Below, piece after piece: positions 44,857 through 60,100 of a stretch of DNA of 64,000 nt. Under the pieces are notes generated by a model, which had not been told where the DNA came from, did no database searches, and saw nothing but the letters and a program-made list of their open reading frames with translations. The DNA is from Ziziphus jujuba. Taxonomy: Eukaryota; Streptophyta; Magnoliopsida; Rosales; Rhamnaceae. The position numbers and the translations under genes were made by a program. How positions within the stretch are numbered: the stretch's first letter is position 1; the number at the start of each line of letters is the position of its first letter. Location: assembly GCF_031755915.1 (NCBI RefSeq), contig NC_083381.1, positions 2,616,501 through 2,680,500 on the forward strand, read 5' to 3'.

Positions 44857-46860
44857 AACAAAAATAATTTTCCATGTTATTAACTCTAGGTGACACAACA
44901 ATAGAACTCCTTACAAGTTGATTTCCATTTTCTTCGACCCAAACAAACCAACCAAATGGAACGTGTCCTTTGTTGTTGCCTCTATATCTTATTGTCAATG
45001 TATAAGTTTTCCTCTCATTCTTTTCAAATACCAATTTATCTGGTGAGACAGTAATTTCAGTGTCATTTGATCTTGTTGTGTTGGCTTTATAACTTTGTAG
45101 TATCTTTTCCAACATTTGTTACAATCCATTGAAATTTTGTCATTACAATAAAATACGATAAAAGACGGGTAATTAAGATGGGAAGATGGGTTCGAGCAAT
45201 TGTAGTTGTCTCTAATTTGGTAATGCTGGAAACCCTATGTTTTTTATATATAGAGCACAAGAAGTTCAGAGTCTTTTGGAGTTGCATCATAAATCAAACC
45301 TAGATCAAGTGCTTGGTTGGCATTGATAAAACCTGCACCGATTGCTAAAGACGAAGCAGGTTGATAATCGTTTCCATTATCTTGAATTGGTTCAAAAGTA
45401 GCATTTACAATATCTGCAGGAGTTATTATGGAAGACCTAATGGCCACCTGACTCCGATTCGAGTGCAAGCCTTTCAAAAATACAGCAACACCGGCTGCTA
45501 GAGCACAAGCAATAGATGCTCCAGACATTATATTGAAATCACTGTAAGGCACGTCATGTTGAAAAATTGGTAAGTTTTGATGCCAAGCAGCCACAACTTC
45601 GGATCCTGGTGCCATTACGTCCGGTTTCAAAATACCTGAAGCAATTGCTGAAGGACCTCATGAAGTGTAACTAGCCACGGCAGGAGCTGGTTTTTCCCCG
45701 TGATGGTTTGTTTGAATGACATGGTAACCAAGGGTGAGTCAGTTGATGTTACGTATTTCATCAGCATTCCTTCGTCTTTTTGCTTCATCACTACACAAGC
45801 ACATGGTGTATCTTCTACCTCAAATATATAAGGACAATCAGAAATAAAGATTGCAACTTTAACTTTTGACCAGGGAATGAGTACTAATTGAAAAGAAACA
45901 TGTATAAATTCTGGAATGCATATGAGAATTCCATTTAGAGTTTCAAGTATTGCTTTATTACATTTTGACAATTCCTTGCAATAGATTAATGGCATGTTTT
46001 CTAGTGAAGCTTCTCTTGAGTACAATGACCATCCAACAATGGATATTCCTCTTCCAAAACACAAAATCCCTGCGAACCAACATGCAACTGAACTCAATGC
46101 AACTGTCATCACCCAAGAGACACTGTTACAGAGTGTTCCGAGCATTGGTCCGTTATTTCCTCCTGAATTGGAAACTATTATACCTTTTCATGAACCTAAT
46201 GAAAACTGGATCAATATCCAACGGTCCTTGGTTGTTGTCCAAGGAGATGAAAATCACATCAACGCCGTCAGCAATGGCTTCATTTATTCCTGAAAGAACA
46301 TCGGGATCATAACCCTTTTCCAAACCAAGAGACCTTGTAAACAGCTAACCTAGCGAGCAGCACAAAACCTCTTGCTGTCCCGGTAGAAGAACCGAAATAA
46401 GATGCATAGTCTACATAGTTCCCAGCAACTACAGATGACATAAAATTCCTGTGCACTGTAGTGTCTCTAGAAGAGTTCATTCTTATTTTGTAATCTGGCC
46501 GTTCCTTTCTCAATCCCTCACTGGCATATTTTGAACCAATGAATTAGTTGTTGCAATTAGAGGCATTGAAATCTTGTGCAATCTCACATTTTCCCCTCCA
46601 TCTATTTGATGAAATATTTGCGGAGATGCCATGATCATTGAAGCTTTTGTTGTAAGGCCAAATTCCAGAGTCAATTACATCTACAATTACATCTTCACCT
46701 TGTTTTGAAGAATACAAAATCCCACTTGAAGTTCTTGAGGGAGAGAAAATAGGGTGTGTAAGTTGTGTCAAGTGTGACAATTTAGTCCTTGAAGGAAGAT
46801 TGGAAGCCATGGATTTGCTTTATTTTTTCAAAGATATGGTTTACATACAAGCATGAAAAG
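44857..46860 (-). pseudogene. Subtilisin-like serine protease (SBT family) pseudogene
   Basis: Minus-strand remains of a secreted plant subtilase in several frames. From its 5' end: the end of the I9 prodomain (about 46750-46860; HGFQSSFKD then an in-frame stop, continuing VTLDTTYTPYFLSL); the Asp region VIVDVIDSGIWPYNKSF (about 46650-46690); a decayed His region (TVHRNFMSSVVAGN, where the family has GHGTH..S..AGN); AVYKV (about 46320-46350); and the Ser region MSGASIACALAAGVAVFLKG (about 45480-45535). The Fn3-like C-terminal part follows (IVTNVGKDTT, then TVSPDKLVFEKNERKTYTLT and FVWVEENGN..VRSSIVVSP) to about 44857. At least four frameshifts or stops and no signal peptide make it a pseudogene. 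Its introns, if any, were lost or never present. Confidence 0.9.
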
Positions 46861-48428
46861 CCAAAGAAAACAAAGTAGTCTTGCAAGTCAACCATGTCGA
46901 CATTATTCAAATCAAATTAAATATCTTTTCCCCAAAAAAAATATTCTTGCCCATAATTTGTAAGGAAAAACCAATTATGTATTCAATTTCAAAATAATAA
47001 CAGTTAAGTGGCAAATCTATTATTTTCGTGGATGATTATCTTAAATTTGAATATCACATCCTTATATCATCAAAAATATATATATATATATATATATATG
47101 ATTTTGATTTTTGTATATTATACAAAGTAAGGTCATGCTGCTGAAAAGCAATGAACAAAGTGGTTCCAAATTTTGGTTTCTTTCTGCCATTGTTGTTCTC
47201 AGGAATTTTACATATTGTAGTTTTTCTGTTGAAGTTCTGCCTTACACAGCACTTGAAAGGTAGGACTTGGTGCTTGTCCAAGTGGCTAGAAAGTTGAATT
47301 ATCCAAGGCCAACTTATTACATTATAAAATCATAAAAAGAATCTGACTAATGTGCAAGTTGTTTTAAGTACAGAATGAGCTACATGTCTTATTTCACTCT
47401 GGGGCCTTATCTTTACCCCAGAGGCTGCAGCCTGCAATAAAAAATAGGTAAAATTGGCTACAGCCTTAAAAACAAAAAACAGAAAACAAAAACACAAAAC
47501 AAAACAATACAAAACAAAGAAAACAAAAACAAAAACAAAATAAAATAAGATTGCAAATGATTTTAAATTATTTATAAAATAAGACTCATTTGATAAAGTT
47601 TTTCTTTTTGTCACCATGGGTTAATGACTATCATAGTAATCATTTATTATATTTCATATATGTTTAATCTCTCAAACTATTTTTCGAAAAGAAAAAAGAG
47701 AAAAAAAAAAAAATGTTACCTATCGGGCCCTCAAAAGCCTTTACTGGTGTATGGCATTGTTTTATTGGGTGGCACTGTTTTCATATCAAAAATTTTCCAA
47801 CCTTATAAATAATTACTAGTTTACTCTTCAAGTTGATCATCTTATTCTATTCCTCTTTTGAATTTAGATGATTTGGTTGCACATTTTCCTCTTAATTAGG
47901 ACATGAAAAATACGATATTAAGCTAGCCTAATATGCGTAGCATTACATTTAAATTACATCCCAGTGGTCAATAGATTTTTAACCGTCATGTTTTGCGTCA
48001 AAACCATGAGAATGGATGATGTGCTTAGAAGAAATGCAAACAATTTTAACTTTTAGGCAACATTAAGGGGAAAATGCATAAAAATAAAAAATGACCTCAT
48101 CCATTGAGGTAGAACTCTCACTTTATAAATAAAAATTGATATACATATTGGCACAACTAGCAATGTTGTTCACCAAATCACTTTGTAACAACATAAAAAA
48201 TTCTTGTCACAAATTTCTCCATGCGGTGTTTCTTTCATCATCAACAAAAGGGCTTAGCAAAAACAACGCAACAACTAGCCCAAATACAGAACAATGCTTT
48301 TCCTCTTCCTCATTTTTTCTTTTTTTTTTTTTCTTAAATAGAAATTTCATTTCCCGAATATGAAAAATATATAAACTTGCATATAATTTCAGAAAGATCA
48401 TTTATAATAATTTGATAAAGTGTGTCAT
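46861..48428. other. Intergenic DNA between the subtilase pseudogene and the myosin gene
   Basis: AT-rich sequence with an (AT)n tract at about 47076-47098, an (AAAAC)n-like tract at about 47468-47545 and a poly-A run near 47700. It includes the 3' flank of the myosin gene on its right. No gene supported. Confidence 0.55.
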
Positions 48429-51400
48429 TCAATTTATCCTTGTGCTGTTCCTCCTTCCCCACCACTTCTTTTTTACCCGGTCGATAGCACCTTCTTCACT
48501 TCCAAGCTTGTGCAAAATCAACTTTGTCTCCCGCAGTCTTGCACTGTAATCCTTCTTCCATCCTTCAAACATTTGCTTCAACCTTCTAAGCTCTTTGTCT
48601 GGATCTAGACTCGCTTCAACTTGACCAGATTTAACCTCCACCAAGAACTTGGCATCATCACCAAATACTTGACTCCTCTGCTCAAACTCTTCAGTCAACC
48701 GACTTATTACACTTAAACCTGCACTCATTGGCCTCAGTCCATTGCTCTCTTGGCCTTTATGATTGCTTGCTGTATCCCAGCTGTAGTCTCGATCATCGCT
48801 AGCATTCACTGATGCATCAGAATTTCTCTCTGAATCATCAATGGCTAGGCTCTTCTTAGCAATAGAGAGACTCGACTGTAGGGATCTCATTTGTTTTTGC
48901 CAAACTTCTTCCATGGATTTCATTTTGAGCTCATACTCAGACCAACGGCTCTCGTATTGTTGGAGACGTTGGTGGAGGATGTCATTCTCTTCTTCCTTCT
49001 CCCTCAAAGCAGCTTCAGCCTTGAGGACACGCCGCTGTAGTTCAGCAAGAAAAGATGCCTTCACAAGCACTTCATCTGACTCATTAGCCTATTATAAGAG
49101 CAAAGCAGATGGTGGATGTCAAGTAAAATATGGGCCCAAACCAACTAAAATTTTAAACTTCAAAACAATGCAGAACTTCAAACATAGAGAGAGAAGAAGA
49201 AAAAGATAAGGATCCCTAAAATATAACCATAGATTCTTAAGTAAATATGAGTGGTCCAGCTATGCAAAACAGGGCATCAAATGCAAGCTAAGAAAGGTAA
49301 TAGCTAGGTGTTCTTAGTTTAAGCTTTTGGTGAAAATTACACCTTTATATGGTATCTGAGCATTTCATCTTATATGGTTTATTCAGATGCTACTAATCCT
49401 CATTTTTGTTGAAAATGATGCTTTACTTGCAAGGCCCAATTTGTCTCGAAACTGAATAGCGATTATGAGGGAGAACTAAAACTGTCCACAATATTCACAG
49501 TTGGGCATACATTTTAATATCTTAAGCTTTTAGGTTGATGAAAACTTTAACACGGTATCTGACCCAAATTGTCTAGTTGGTAGCCTCTGCATGAGGGCAA
49601 GTGTTAAATATAACCTACTTGACATACATAATTGGGTGATAATTGTAGATGCAAATATGGTGACGTATCACAATAAAACAAAATAAAATGCCTAAGTATA
49701 AATTTACACACTGTTTCATCTTGTCCATTCAAACATAGAAACTAATTGAGGTTACATGGTTATTGGTCATAACCAATTTTAGTCTGAAATCATGCAGAAA
49801 CATTGTTTAAGAAATGGAAGTAATAGCTACCTTTTTATCACAAAGTTTCAATAGTCCAATATCTCCAGAGCACCTCCTGACCAACCAGCCTCGAATGACT
49901 GCAAGATACCACATAGAAAATCATTAAAAATATACAGTAAAGTACCACACATGCAGCAGCTTCAGATGTGACATGAAGCTTTTAATAGAGAGCGCAAGGA
50001 AAGACATGTTTCATTTTAAGAATTGCTTCCACGAGCCCTCCCAGTTCATCAGTATCTTTATAGACAAACTCATTTTCAATTTACAACCTTAAACTTTTAG
50101 ATACACTAAACCCATAACCATTTCAGTTTTTCATTTGTATAATTATTGAATATACCACACTCAGGTTGAACTCAAGGCTGAAAAATACCTCAGCTCATCC
50201 CCTTCTACGTGGAGGTTTGGTTTCGACTCATTTTATTATCAATGCAAGTAAAAACTTTTCAATTGTTTGGGTAGTTAGGAAAATAGAAGCGACCAAATTA
50301 CTACAACTCCTCAGAGATCATGCAGATTATGCAGCTCAGAAACAAAAAAAGACCTGATTGTATCACAATTGATGCATCAGTAATTTTCTTCAAATTCTTC
50401 CTAGCAATTGTGTTTTTAATCTTCTTTTGTATGACGATTGCAGCTCTGTGCCTCTGTAGTAAAACTTCATATTCCCTTCTGGCTTTGTCTCCCCGAACAA
50501 CTTCATAAATAAATAGACATTCAGTAAGTAGTTTTATCTCCTTAACAAATAACTTATAACCAAAGTAAATAGAGAAGCTATACATGACTGCAGTGTGGCT
50601 ATTCCTTTCTTACACTCCTTCAGATAGCAGCGAGCTCGGTGTCCTCTAAAGCAACTTTGGACACGCAAAATACCATGAAGGGTTCGATTTCTTGTGTCCT
50701 CAAGCACCCCAATCTGTATACAAGAAACATAACAGGGAAAATGTTGGTTATGTACTTCATTGCTCCCACTTCCCCAATTTTCCCAAGTCACAAAATCTCC
50801 GAAAACATGTAGAAAATTTTATCTTCCTCTAAGATATGAAGGTAAACATCCAATTTACCTGCCCAGTCCGGAAAAACAGTTTTGTGTAGCCAACTTGATA
50901 CATCTCAGGTAATATATTGAACTGATGAAGAATTGCGACAGAAACACTAAGTGGATCCTGAGATGCAACATTCTCCAACAGAAGAAAACCATACCTGATT
51001 CATGAAAAAATACACACAACCCAACCAAGAGAGAAGATGGGAGGAAAAAAATTAGATACCATGCTCAATAAAAATAACCAAGAACAATTTATATACAACT
51101 TTCATTTAATTCTTGCAACAGCTTAAAAAATGAAAATATCTTTCATTACCTTCTTGCAAACTTCTGGTGTGACATTCTAGTTGGAAAACCAGATCTTGAT
51201 ATTCGAACCACTTCTAGAACTCCACAACATCTAAGCTGCTGAAGTACAAGTCCTTGCTCATATAATCTAGGAGATTGAAGATTGTTTGGCTTGACGCAAC
51301 GTATGAAATGAGGTGTGGTGCTCTCTAGACGTTGCATCAATTGGAACAATTGGCCCTAAATACCAACACAGATCAGTGAAAGATGAATCTGATAGGTAAA

Positions 51401-54093
51401 ATGAATGAGGTTTCTCATTCAGTTTCAAAAATTATAAGCTTCAACAATTCCCTAAGTTCTATTCATTCTTTGTCTATATCACTATAAATAAAAGAAAAGA
51501 TTCAATGAATAAAGCCATTCCTAGTACTGGCTCAATAATATACGTCAATTATGTCATCAACATAATAAACCATCTAATTCATATACAAGTTTGTCAACAT
51601 TTAAAGTACCTTAAATTTCGTTGCAACACTTAGCTTCTGGGAATCTGCTCCACCTGATTTATACAAGGGCCCAACAACAGGCTTCTCCGATTGTGCAAGC
51701 ATATTGGAAGCAAATATTTGAGGAAGGTGGCATGAGCATGAAGAAAGAAGTTGAATTGAATCCAAATGCAACAAGTCCCTGTTCTTCTCCAAAAATCCAG
51801 TTGTGTCATATGTAACCTGAGTAGAGAACCAAGTTCAATTTTCATATGGTAAGCAAACAGAGACTGAGGCAGTCAAAATCAAAACATTACACATGAATGG
51901 TAAGATCAGACATAAAACCGTAGTAGTTCACAAAATACAAATGAAAGGTATTAATTTTATCGGTATAATCAAACACTACATTAACATATTAAAAAACAAG
52001 CATGAAGTTCTAAAATTCGACCAAATTTGGAAAGTAATCCTTCAATTCCTCAATTCTTTTAGAGTCATGCTGGACAATTTAAAAAACAGTTTGAGTCATT
52101 TGCAAAATTTAGAATCAGTTAACATTTGAGATTTTAATAACCATGACAGAAATAAATTGAACCTCAAACATTTGTTCTTCATTTTATGAGCACAGACACT
52201 GGGTGCTTCAAAAATATATCAATGAAATGTTATAAAATGTTGACATAGAAATTTATGAGATATATGGTAGATGTCCGAGTTTTTCTATATGCTTCATGCA
52301 TATTGTATTTACACATGTACATGCATTTGCGGGGGACCAAAAAAAAAGGATCAAGGAATGGGATTGAAATGGAAGAAAAATGCATTCCCAGAAATGTCTC
52401 ATATACAAAGAAAAACTATTCTGTTAATCAGTCCTTGATCACACAGCTGATATACATATAAACCTCCATCATAGTTTTCCTGCCGACTTTTAACCCTATG
52501 CCAGGAATAGAAATATTATATGATAGCCAACATGAAAAGAAGTTCAAATAGTACATATGGTTAAATGACTGGGAAAAAAAAAATTATTGCTTAGTATAAG
52601 GTAAATACCTCCCCGGCATAATGAGAGACAGTAAAAGCTTTGTCCCGTTCTCCTTTGAAACTAGAATTAGAATTAAGATGCTGCTTAAGCTTATTGGCAA
52701 AAGTCAAATCCGTGCCATTTGGGAAAGTGGACTCCTCATCTAATAGGGACAATAATCCCAACGGTTTCTGCAATGATGCGAGAAGGTTAAGGGAAATACA
52801 ATTTAAATTGAACTTCAAGTGGTATTATAAGGACTTGGAATAAACAAATACATTAGATATATAGGATGTAATCATGCTGGAGATCCTTAGATTTGATTTT
52901 TCTTTCTTTTCCCTCAAAATTTCCAAAGTATAAAATCCACTTCAAGTAATTCTTCACATGCTCAGGTCTAGTATAACCAAACCCTGAGATAAAAACATCT
53001 CTACATACCATATATAACATTATGATATGATATGACATGACATGACAGTTAAAAAGTATTACTATTTAAAGGAGGCATGTTGATTGTTAACTAACTTAAG
53101 CTGCTCATCAATGACCTTCAATTTCCATACCTTTTCAAAAAGTGTGAGACAGTCTTGGTTGTCTTCAAACTCAACTTTTGCCCAGTCAATCCCATCTTGG
53201 ATATATTCCTGAACAGAATAACAGTTAATGAAAATATAAGCATGGACTTATGTCCTGTGAATCTTCTCTTTCAATTTGTAGAATAAAAGTCAATAAAGCA
53301 GGACTTATTTAATGTAGTAGAAATTTTTCAATAAAAAATTCAAGAAAAATTAATAAAGTTAAAAGTGCGTATCATTTTGAGAATTAATGGTGACACCTCC
53401 AAGAAATTACAACACCTCTGATTGGATGTACTGTGAGTAAATGGCCAATTAAAAACCTTGGCAACCGATTGAAGGGCAACCCACAAAAGGTTAATTTTTG
53501 GGAAGCAGTGGTAGAAACAAAGGTGACTAAGAGACTTGAAGGATGGAGAAGGACTTTCTTTCAAGAGGAAGCTTACACTAGTGTAATATGCATTATCAAG
53601 CATTCCCATTTACTGTTTGTCTGCTTTTTAAGTTCCAAGTCTGGCTTGCGAAAGTTAGAGAGAATGATGAGATAATTCTTATGGAAGGATAGTGGGAATG
53701 GCAAATTCACACTTAATCCTCAAAGAAATTGAAATCAAACTGTATATCAAATTATAGTTTTGCAATATGGGTTCTGATCAGCTAGTGACTTCCCTCAGCC
53801 GTTACACACTTAATCCTTAAATAATTTATATCAAACAGGTTATTTAATTATTGTAAAACACAAGTTACCAAATAATAAAACCATCTGTGCTTTAACTAGA
53901 TACCATATATTATGTACATATTAACATGAAGAAAGCACAGCATGGTTACCTCTTGCTCTAACTTGAATAGATGGCGATTGAAGTGTTGCTGCAATCTCTC
54001 ATTTGCATAATTAATGCAGAACTGTTCAAAACTATTCCTCTGCAGAAACAGTTTACATAAAATACGTAAGTAGATAAGGTACACAACTGCCTA

Positions 54094-54139
<46 letters not shown>

Positions 54140-57100
54140 GGAGGTTGTTAAAGTAAAAGGATAACAGAAACATACATCAAATGATTCAAAGCCATAGATA
54201 TCAAGAATACTAATGGCTCTTCCTGTCCGCCGTTTGCCTACTGCAAGTGACTTATTAATTTGTTCAACCAGCCATTCAAACAGACAGGCATATATTGACT
54301 TTGCCAGAGCATCTCTTGTATCAATTGCCTGAAAATAAAAATTTTTAAAGATGGCAACAGAGTCAACTTCAGTTTCAATGACAGAAGCCATCAGTAAACT
54401 TAAGGCATGTTCCTTAAAAAATAAAAATAAAAAACTCTAATATTCATTGAACTTCTAAAATAATTACACTTCCCAAGTAAAGTAGCCCTATGTTTCCTTT
54501 TAGCATCTTGAAGACCTTATCCTAAATACTGGTTAAATTGGTTAAATTTGATCCAGAACTATATATGAACAACTATGAACAAATGAGGCAGTGGGCATTA
54601 AAGCCTATGAACATGTGAAGGATTATGCTTCAGCTGCTGAGCTTAAGCATCATTCTTGGTACTCCATACATTCGTTTAGCCAAAAAAATACGAAAGTGCA
54701 TTTCTTCTGGTTGTACTTGGAGAAGTGGTTATTTAGTGCTTAAAGGTGAAGCACCTAATAGGTGCTTCTTGCGGAAACATTTTCACAGGATAAGCATTTC
54801 CTACAGAAGCATTCACAAAACAAACCCTAAACCATAAATATAGATATTAAAGTATATAAACATCACAAGACAACTCTGTGCATGCACCTAACTTTTTTCT
54901 TTATTCTAAGATGTACCGGAAAAATAGAGACCAAGATGTTTTGCACGTCTTGGCTGTCTTCAATAAGCTCGTAGACAAAGAACCATAGCTAGAGGAATGG
55001 ACCAAATTAGGTAAGGTAAATGTTTTATGTTTTTTAAGTCCACTAATATCATATAAACTAAAGAAAAATAAAAACAAAGCCATATGAAACAACTAAAATC
55101 TGAGATTGATGAAAACGTTATAATTTTCCTATTCTACAACCGGCTTACAAAATCATGTTTCTTGATTTGCAGAAATTGTTACCTGTGAATGTTTCAGCTT
55201 CTGGACAATATTATCATTTCCAACTTTCATTTTACGAGTTGATAATGCTTTCTTAAGCTCCTCAACATCACATCCAATCAAATTAGCAACATTGAATAGA
55301 CCTGAAATGATTTTACCTCCATTAGTGCAGTCATACAACAATCAATATTCTATAAAACCCGAACAACACTACGCTTGTGTGTTATACTTCATATGAAATT
55401 AAACATTTTTATTATGGTTTAAAGTTAAGAGCAATAACTCCTCCTGCTCCATATCATATTAGGAAGAATTACCACACCAGCACATCCATATAAATCTCAC
55501 AGCCATGCACATGCTTTAATGGTGCAAAAACAATGCGAAAATAAAATTTCAAAACTGTGATCTGCATATTCTATGGATACTTTTGAGTTCAGCTCCTAGA
55601 AAATACTTACCTTCATCTTCCACAGGTTCAACATGGTCTTCATTATCTATCACAATAAAAGAGACATTTCCCAGCCACAACACTGCAGCTAACATTGCAA
55701 ATACACTATGTTGATCTTCTTTGCCAATATGGACAACATCAAGAGCTTCCTGAAAATGATGAAAGCCAATATTAAGTTATTAGGCACCTATTCACAAATT
55801 TTTGTGATAAATAGGAAATAATTATTTTTTCTAGAACGGATTGGTGGAACAGGAAGAATGTACCATTACTACACAAAATTGTTCAGCATCATTAACCCCC
55901 GCAATCGAATAACAATCGCTTTGACTCAGATACTTGTACTCGCTTGCACTCTTCAAATTCAGCGTCTCTGTAAAATGAAATGAATAATGATATTTTTCTA
56001 CAACAAAGAAAAAGGTCTACAGATTCTCTAATTTAATTTGGATGATCTGGCAATTATACAGGGAAACATCAAAAATTTACCTAAAACTCTATGACCACCA
56101 CTCACTAATTATAGCAACTAAGACCACTAGCAACATCACTGCTGCTCCCTCTTTTGAACAATACCAAAAAAGAAATAGTATTACAGCAGTTTATTTTGAG
56201 TCATTCAACATTCAAAAACTCAACCACACCACAGAAATTACTCATCATAACCAAATTGAGGACAACCATAAATATATTGGTTGATTCATTATATAACATA
56301 CACAAGGGTAATAAAGGTAAAATAATTATGAACACCAATTTACCAGACTGACCATGTCACCCTTGTTTATTCATAACAATTTTTAGTAAGAAAAATGATT
56401 AAAAATAAATAACAGAATATAGGCAATAATTACTTCTAAGTGCAGGTGAAGCCCCAGCACACAGCTGATAAAATATATGATATGACCTTTCTCCCTCTGT
56501 GCATTGGACCACTCTCGACTGTTAAAAAAATTCAAATTAGTGTACTGAAGCAAATATCAAAGAGGCAGCATTCATAAACGAGTGAACTGAATTACCTTTT
56601 CAAGCAAAACTGCATCAAAGAGGTTAATGCAAAAAAAAAAAACAAAAGAGAGGTCAGCTTCAATAGTTTATCAATAATTAATACACAAATACAATTTCAC
56701 ACAGGGACCTGAGCAAAAAAGTTACATACAAGTTTGAATTTTGGCCCCAGATATTTTTCCAGTTTCGCTGAAGTGGATTTCAATCAATTTCCCCTGTAAC
56801 ATGTTAACACAGACAATCAAACTATGCAGTATGAAAAGTCGAAGTGTCAGCCTTTCACTAATCCTCAGTAAAAATGTGATAACACAAAGAACATTCATGT
56901 GAAAGACAGGAAGCTTACAAAACGACTTGAGTTGTCATTTCTCAATGTTTTTGCATTACCAAAGGCTTCTAAGATCGGATTAGTTTTCAATATTTCATAC
57001 TCTATTCCACTTCCACCTCCAAGGTAGGCCAAATATTGCATTGCTATCTTTGCTGTTTCAGTTTTTCCTGCTCCACTTTCACCACTGGAAATGCATAAAA

Positions 57101-60100
57101 CATCATTGTAAACAACTAGTATATATAGACAAAAAAATGGAATTCAAATACTGCATCAAACTCATCAAGAGTAAGTTCAATTCTTCAGTTTCTATCATGA
57201 TATAGTACCAGATGCTACAAGTATAAAGAAGCTCTATGATTTTAAATATCATTAGAGTTCAATGTAGCTAACATCAGGGTATGTGCTGAGCAGAGAAGGT
57301 GCTACTCAAATGAAATTGGAATTTTCAGTATCAGAATACACACAGCATAAAAGAGCAGCTTATTTTAAGAAACACCATCGGTGAACTTCGCACAGAAAAT
57401 AATGTCAAAAAAAGTATAGATGAAGTAGCCTATTTATCAAGGCACATTCAAAACTAGAGGAGACATGCTCAACACAGCAACACCACTTTAATTCTTTAGT
57501 GAGTGGATGATTAATTCAGCAATCACAAAAGAACCTTCGTCAATGGACATACAAGCATATAAAACTTAATATTCAGATTGGTGAAAAAATGAAGGTCCAT
57601 CCATTCTTTATTCCATTTCCACATTTACTAAGCTGCAAATTGATCGACATTTTTTTATCAGAATGATTTAAAGAATAACACGGCAAAGTGCACTAACCTT
57701 ATGATGATTGATTGATTTACTTCATCTGGGGGGAAAAGGAAAAATAAAAAATAAAAAATAAAAAAAATAATGAGTGGGTAAGAACTCCACAAACTAATGA
57801 TAATTCACAGGATAGGATAAAATAACCGTTCAAGCGTCAAACTCATGAAAGTAATGGAAAAGCAAACTACCCCTTATCATTTCCCGGATGGCTGTGTCAG
57901 TAATGGCATACACATGTGGACTTTCAATTGTCTTGCGCTTATAGGCCTCTATATATTCATCTCCATATAAGGGAACTTTCTTGAAAGGATTGACTGCAAC
58001 CAATACTGGCCCTGCTTTTGTCTAAAAGGCATTACAATTGTCAAATAAAGGAATTAAAAGAAACAAACATTTTAAGAGTGTATTCAAGCGAACGTAAAAT
58101 CAAGAAACTTAAACGCTTACATAGATCATATCTTGATTGTATCTATATTGAAGATTGTACAAAACTGATGGCTCATTTAGGTAACTTAGTTGCATGAGAT
58201 CATCAACTCCATCAAGGATATCAGGATTTGCCGGAACCAAAGTTTCTGTTTTTACCTTTAAAACCTAAAAACAAAAATAAAAATGAAATTGAACCAAACA
58301 TCTAACTGCGATAGACAAGACCATACTTCACAATTACCAAATTTCTCTTACTTTATCATTTGGCAGTGCAATAACAGATTCAGCCCCCGAGGTTGATAAT
58401 ATCTTCCCCAACTCCCAATTCCCGTTTGGAAGAAGAAACCAAAACTGAAGCTTCTGAAACATTAAACTTTAACAAATAGGTAAAAGAAATTAATAAATAC
58501 TAAATGATATGTTAAGAAAGTTCACTCCGACTATCATAAGTTAGCTCCCGTAAATAGTTTAACTATTATGACTTTTCTCTTCCATAGCAACATTTTTAAT
58601 CTCTCACAAGATTTACATGTCAAAGAGGAAGCCAGAACAACAAAATCACACAATTTATCAAAGAGGCACTTAGAGATACACAAGTGTGATTAAATCTGTA
58701 AATGACCAAAAATATCAACCATTCTTTTCTATTATTGATTTTCTATGATGCACAGGCCAAAAACTTAACCCTCATGCATCTCAAAGTCAAGAGCATGAAA
58801 TCACAACCAATTTGCTGTATGAAACTTCTTTTCTGCTGCAAACATGTCATAAAGTGAACCTACGTACAGAACAAAATTAAGCCAAAAAACAGCAAAGATC
58901 CATTCAGGATATCAACAAGATAGTATAACTCATTACTTTGCACCTATTATTCTGAAATTCATTAAATTCCCAGTTCACTTTGTCAAGCTTTAAACCCCAA
59001 TTAAAACACCTATGATGGAAACATCAGTGGCTATAAACAAAGCTATATATTCAATTGCTTCATATCCTGAAGGCAGCTCTTTCTCGTCTACAAGCACTCA
59101 TCCTTGAACGAACATCATCCATGAGCTCACAGGAATTTCTTCTTAATTTAACTCCATATATATAAACCAAGAATCATTCTACCTCCAGCTCACTTTTTAA
59201 CAACTCAAGTTTTTGGGATTTATAGCAACTTATAAGAAGTAAGGACCCAAAGTCATTGTCCTTTTGGCCTTGTGTTCAAACGCTTTCAGATAAATGGTAA
59301 TATAACTGTTGGAAACCATTGCACTTATATCTTTTTTTATTTTATTTCTATAGATACTTTACCTATTGAAGAATATACAAAACCATTGCACTTGTATCAA
59401 CAGGAAAGATAGGACATGTTTCTTCCTACACTCAAGGCTCAAGTAAGAATGCATTAGGCATGTAATAGAAGATTGTTGCAAGTTGCTAGCAAACTTTCTC
59501 AACCAACGAACACTCAAGGACACAATGAAAAGATTCCTAAATCAACAATGTCCTCTTGTAGATTTTGTTGAGATAAGAATGCAACTCATTTCCTTATGCA
59601 GCGTTCACTCATTCACATTGTTGTTGCCATGTAAAACTCCTATTCCACATACACAACTGAAAGTTCAGAAATTTTTTATAAGCATGTATCAAATACAAAT
59701 AAAAAGGTGCCACCAGTGCAACTCAGAAAGCCTCTAGGCATTACAGTATAAATTTAGAATCAGATTTCAAAACCTCATATATATGTTTTGAGTCTGAGAT
59801 GTATCTTACATATATAGATAACGATATTATATACAAGATAACAAAAGTCTCTTTTTTTTTCATCAGGGAAAAAAAAAAAAAATTGGGGGAAAAAAATAAA
59901 GTGAAACAATCCATAATGCAAGAAAATTTCGATCATTATTATAAGAAAACCTAATTGTTCAGTTTGATTGGAGATGCAAGTAAAGAATAATCAGGCATGT
60001 AAATTTAGATAATTCCATTGCCTAACAGGAAAAAAAGTGAAAGTGAACCAGACGTCTTAAAATACCTTCTTTACAGCATAAGAAGTGGTGTCTCCCCACC

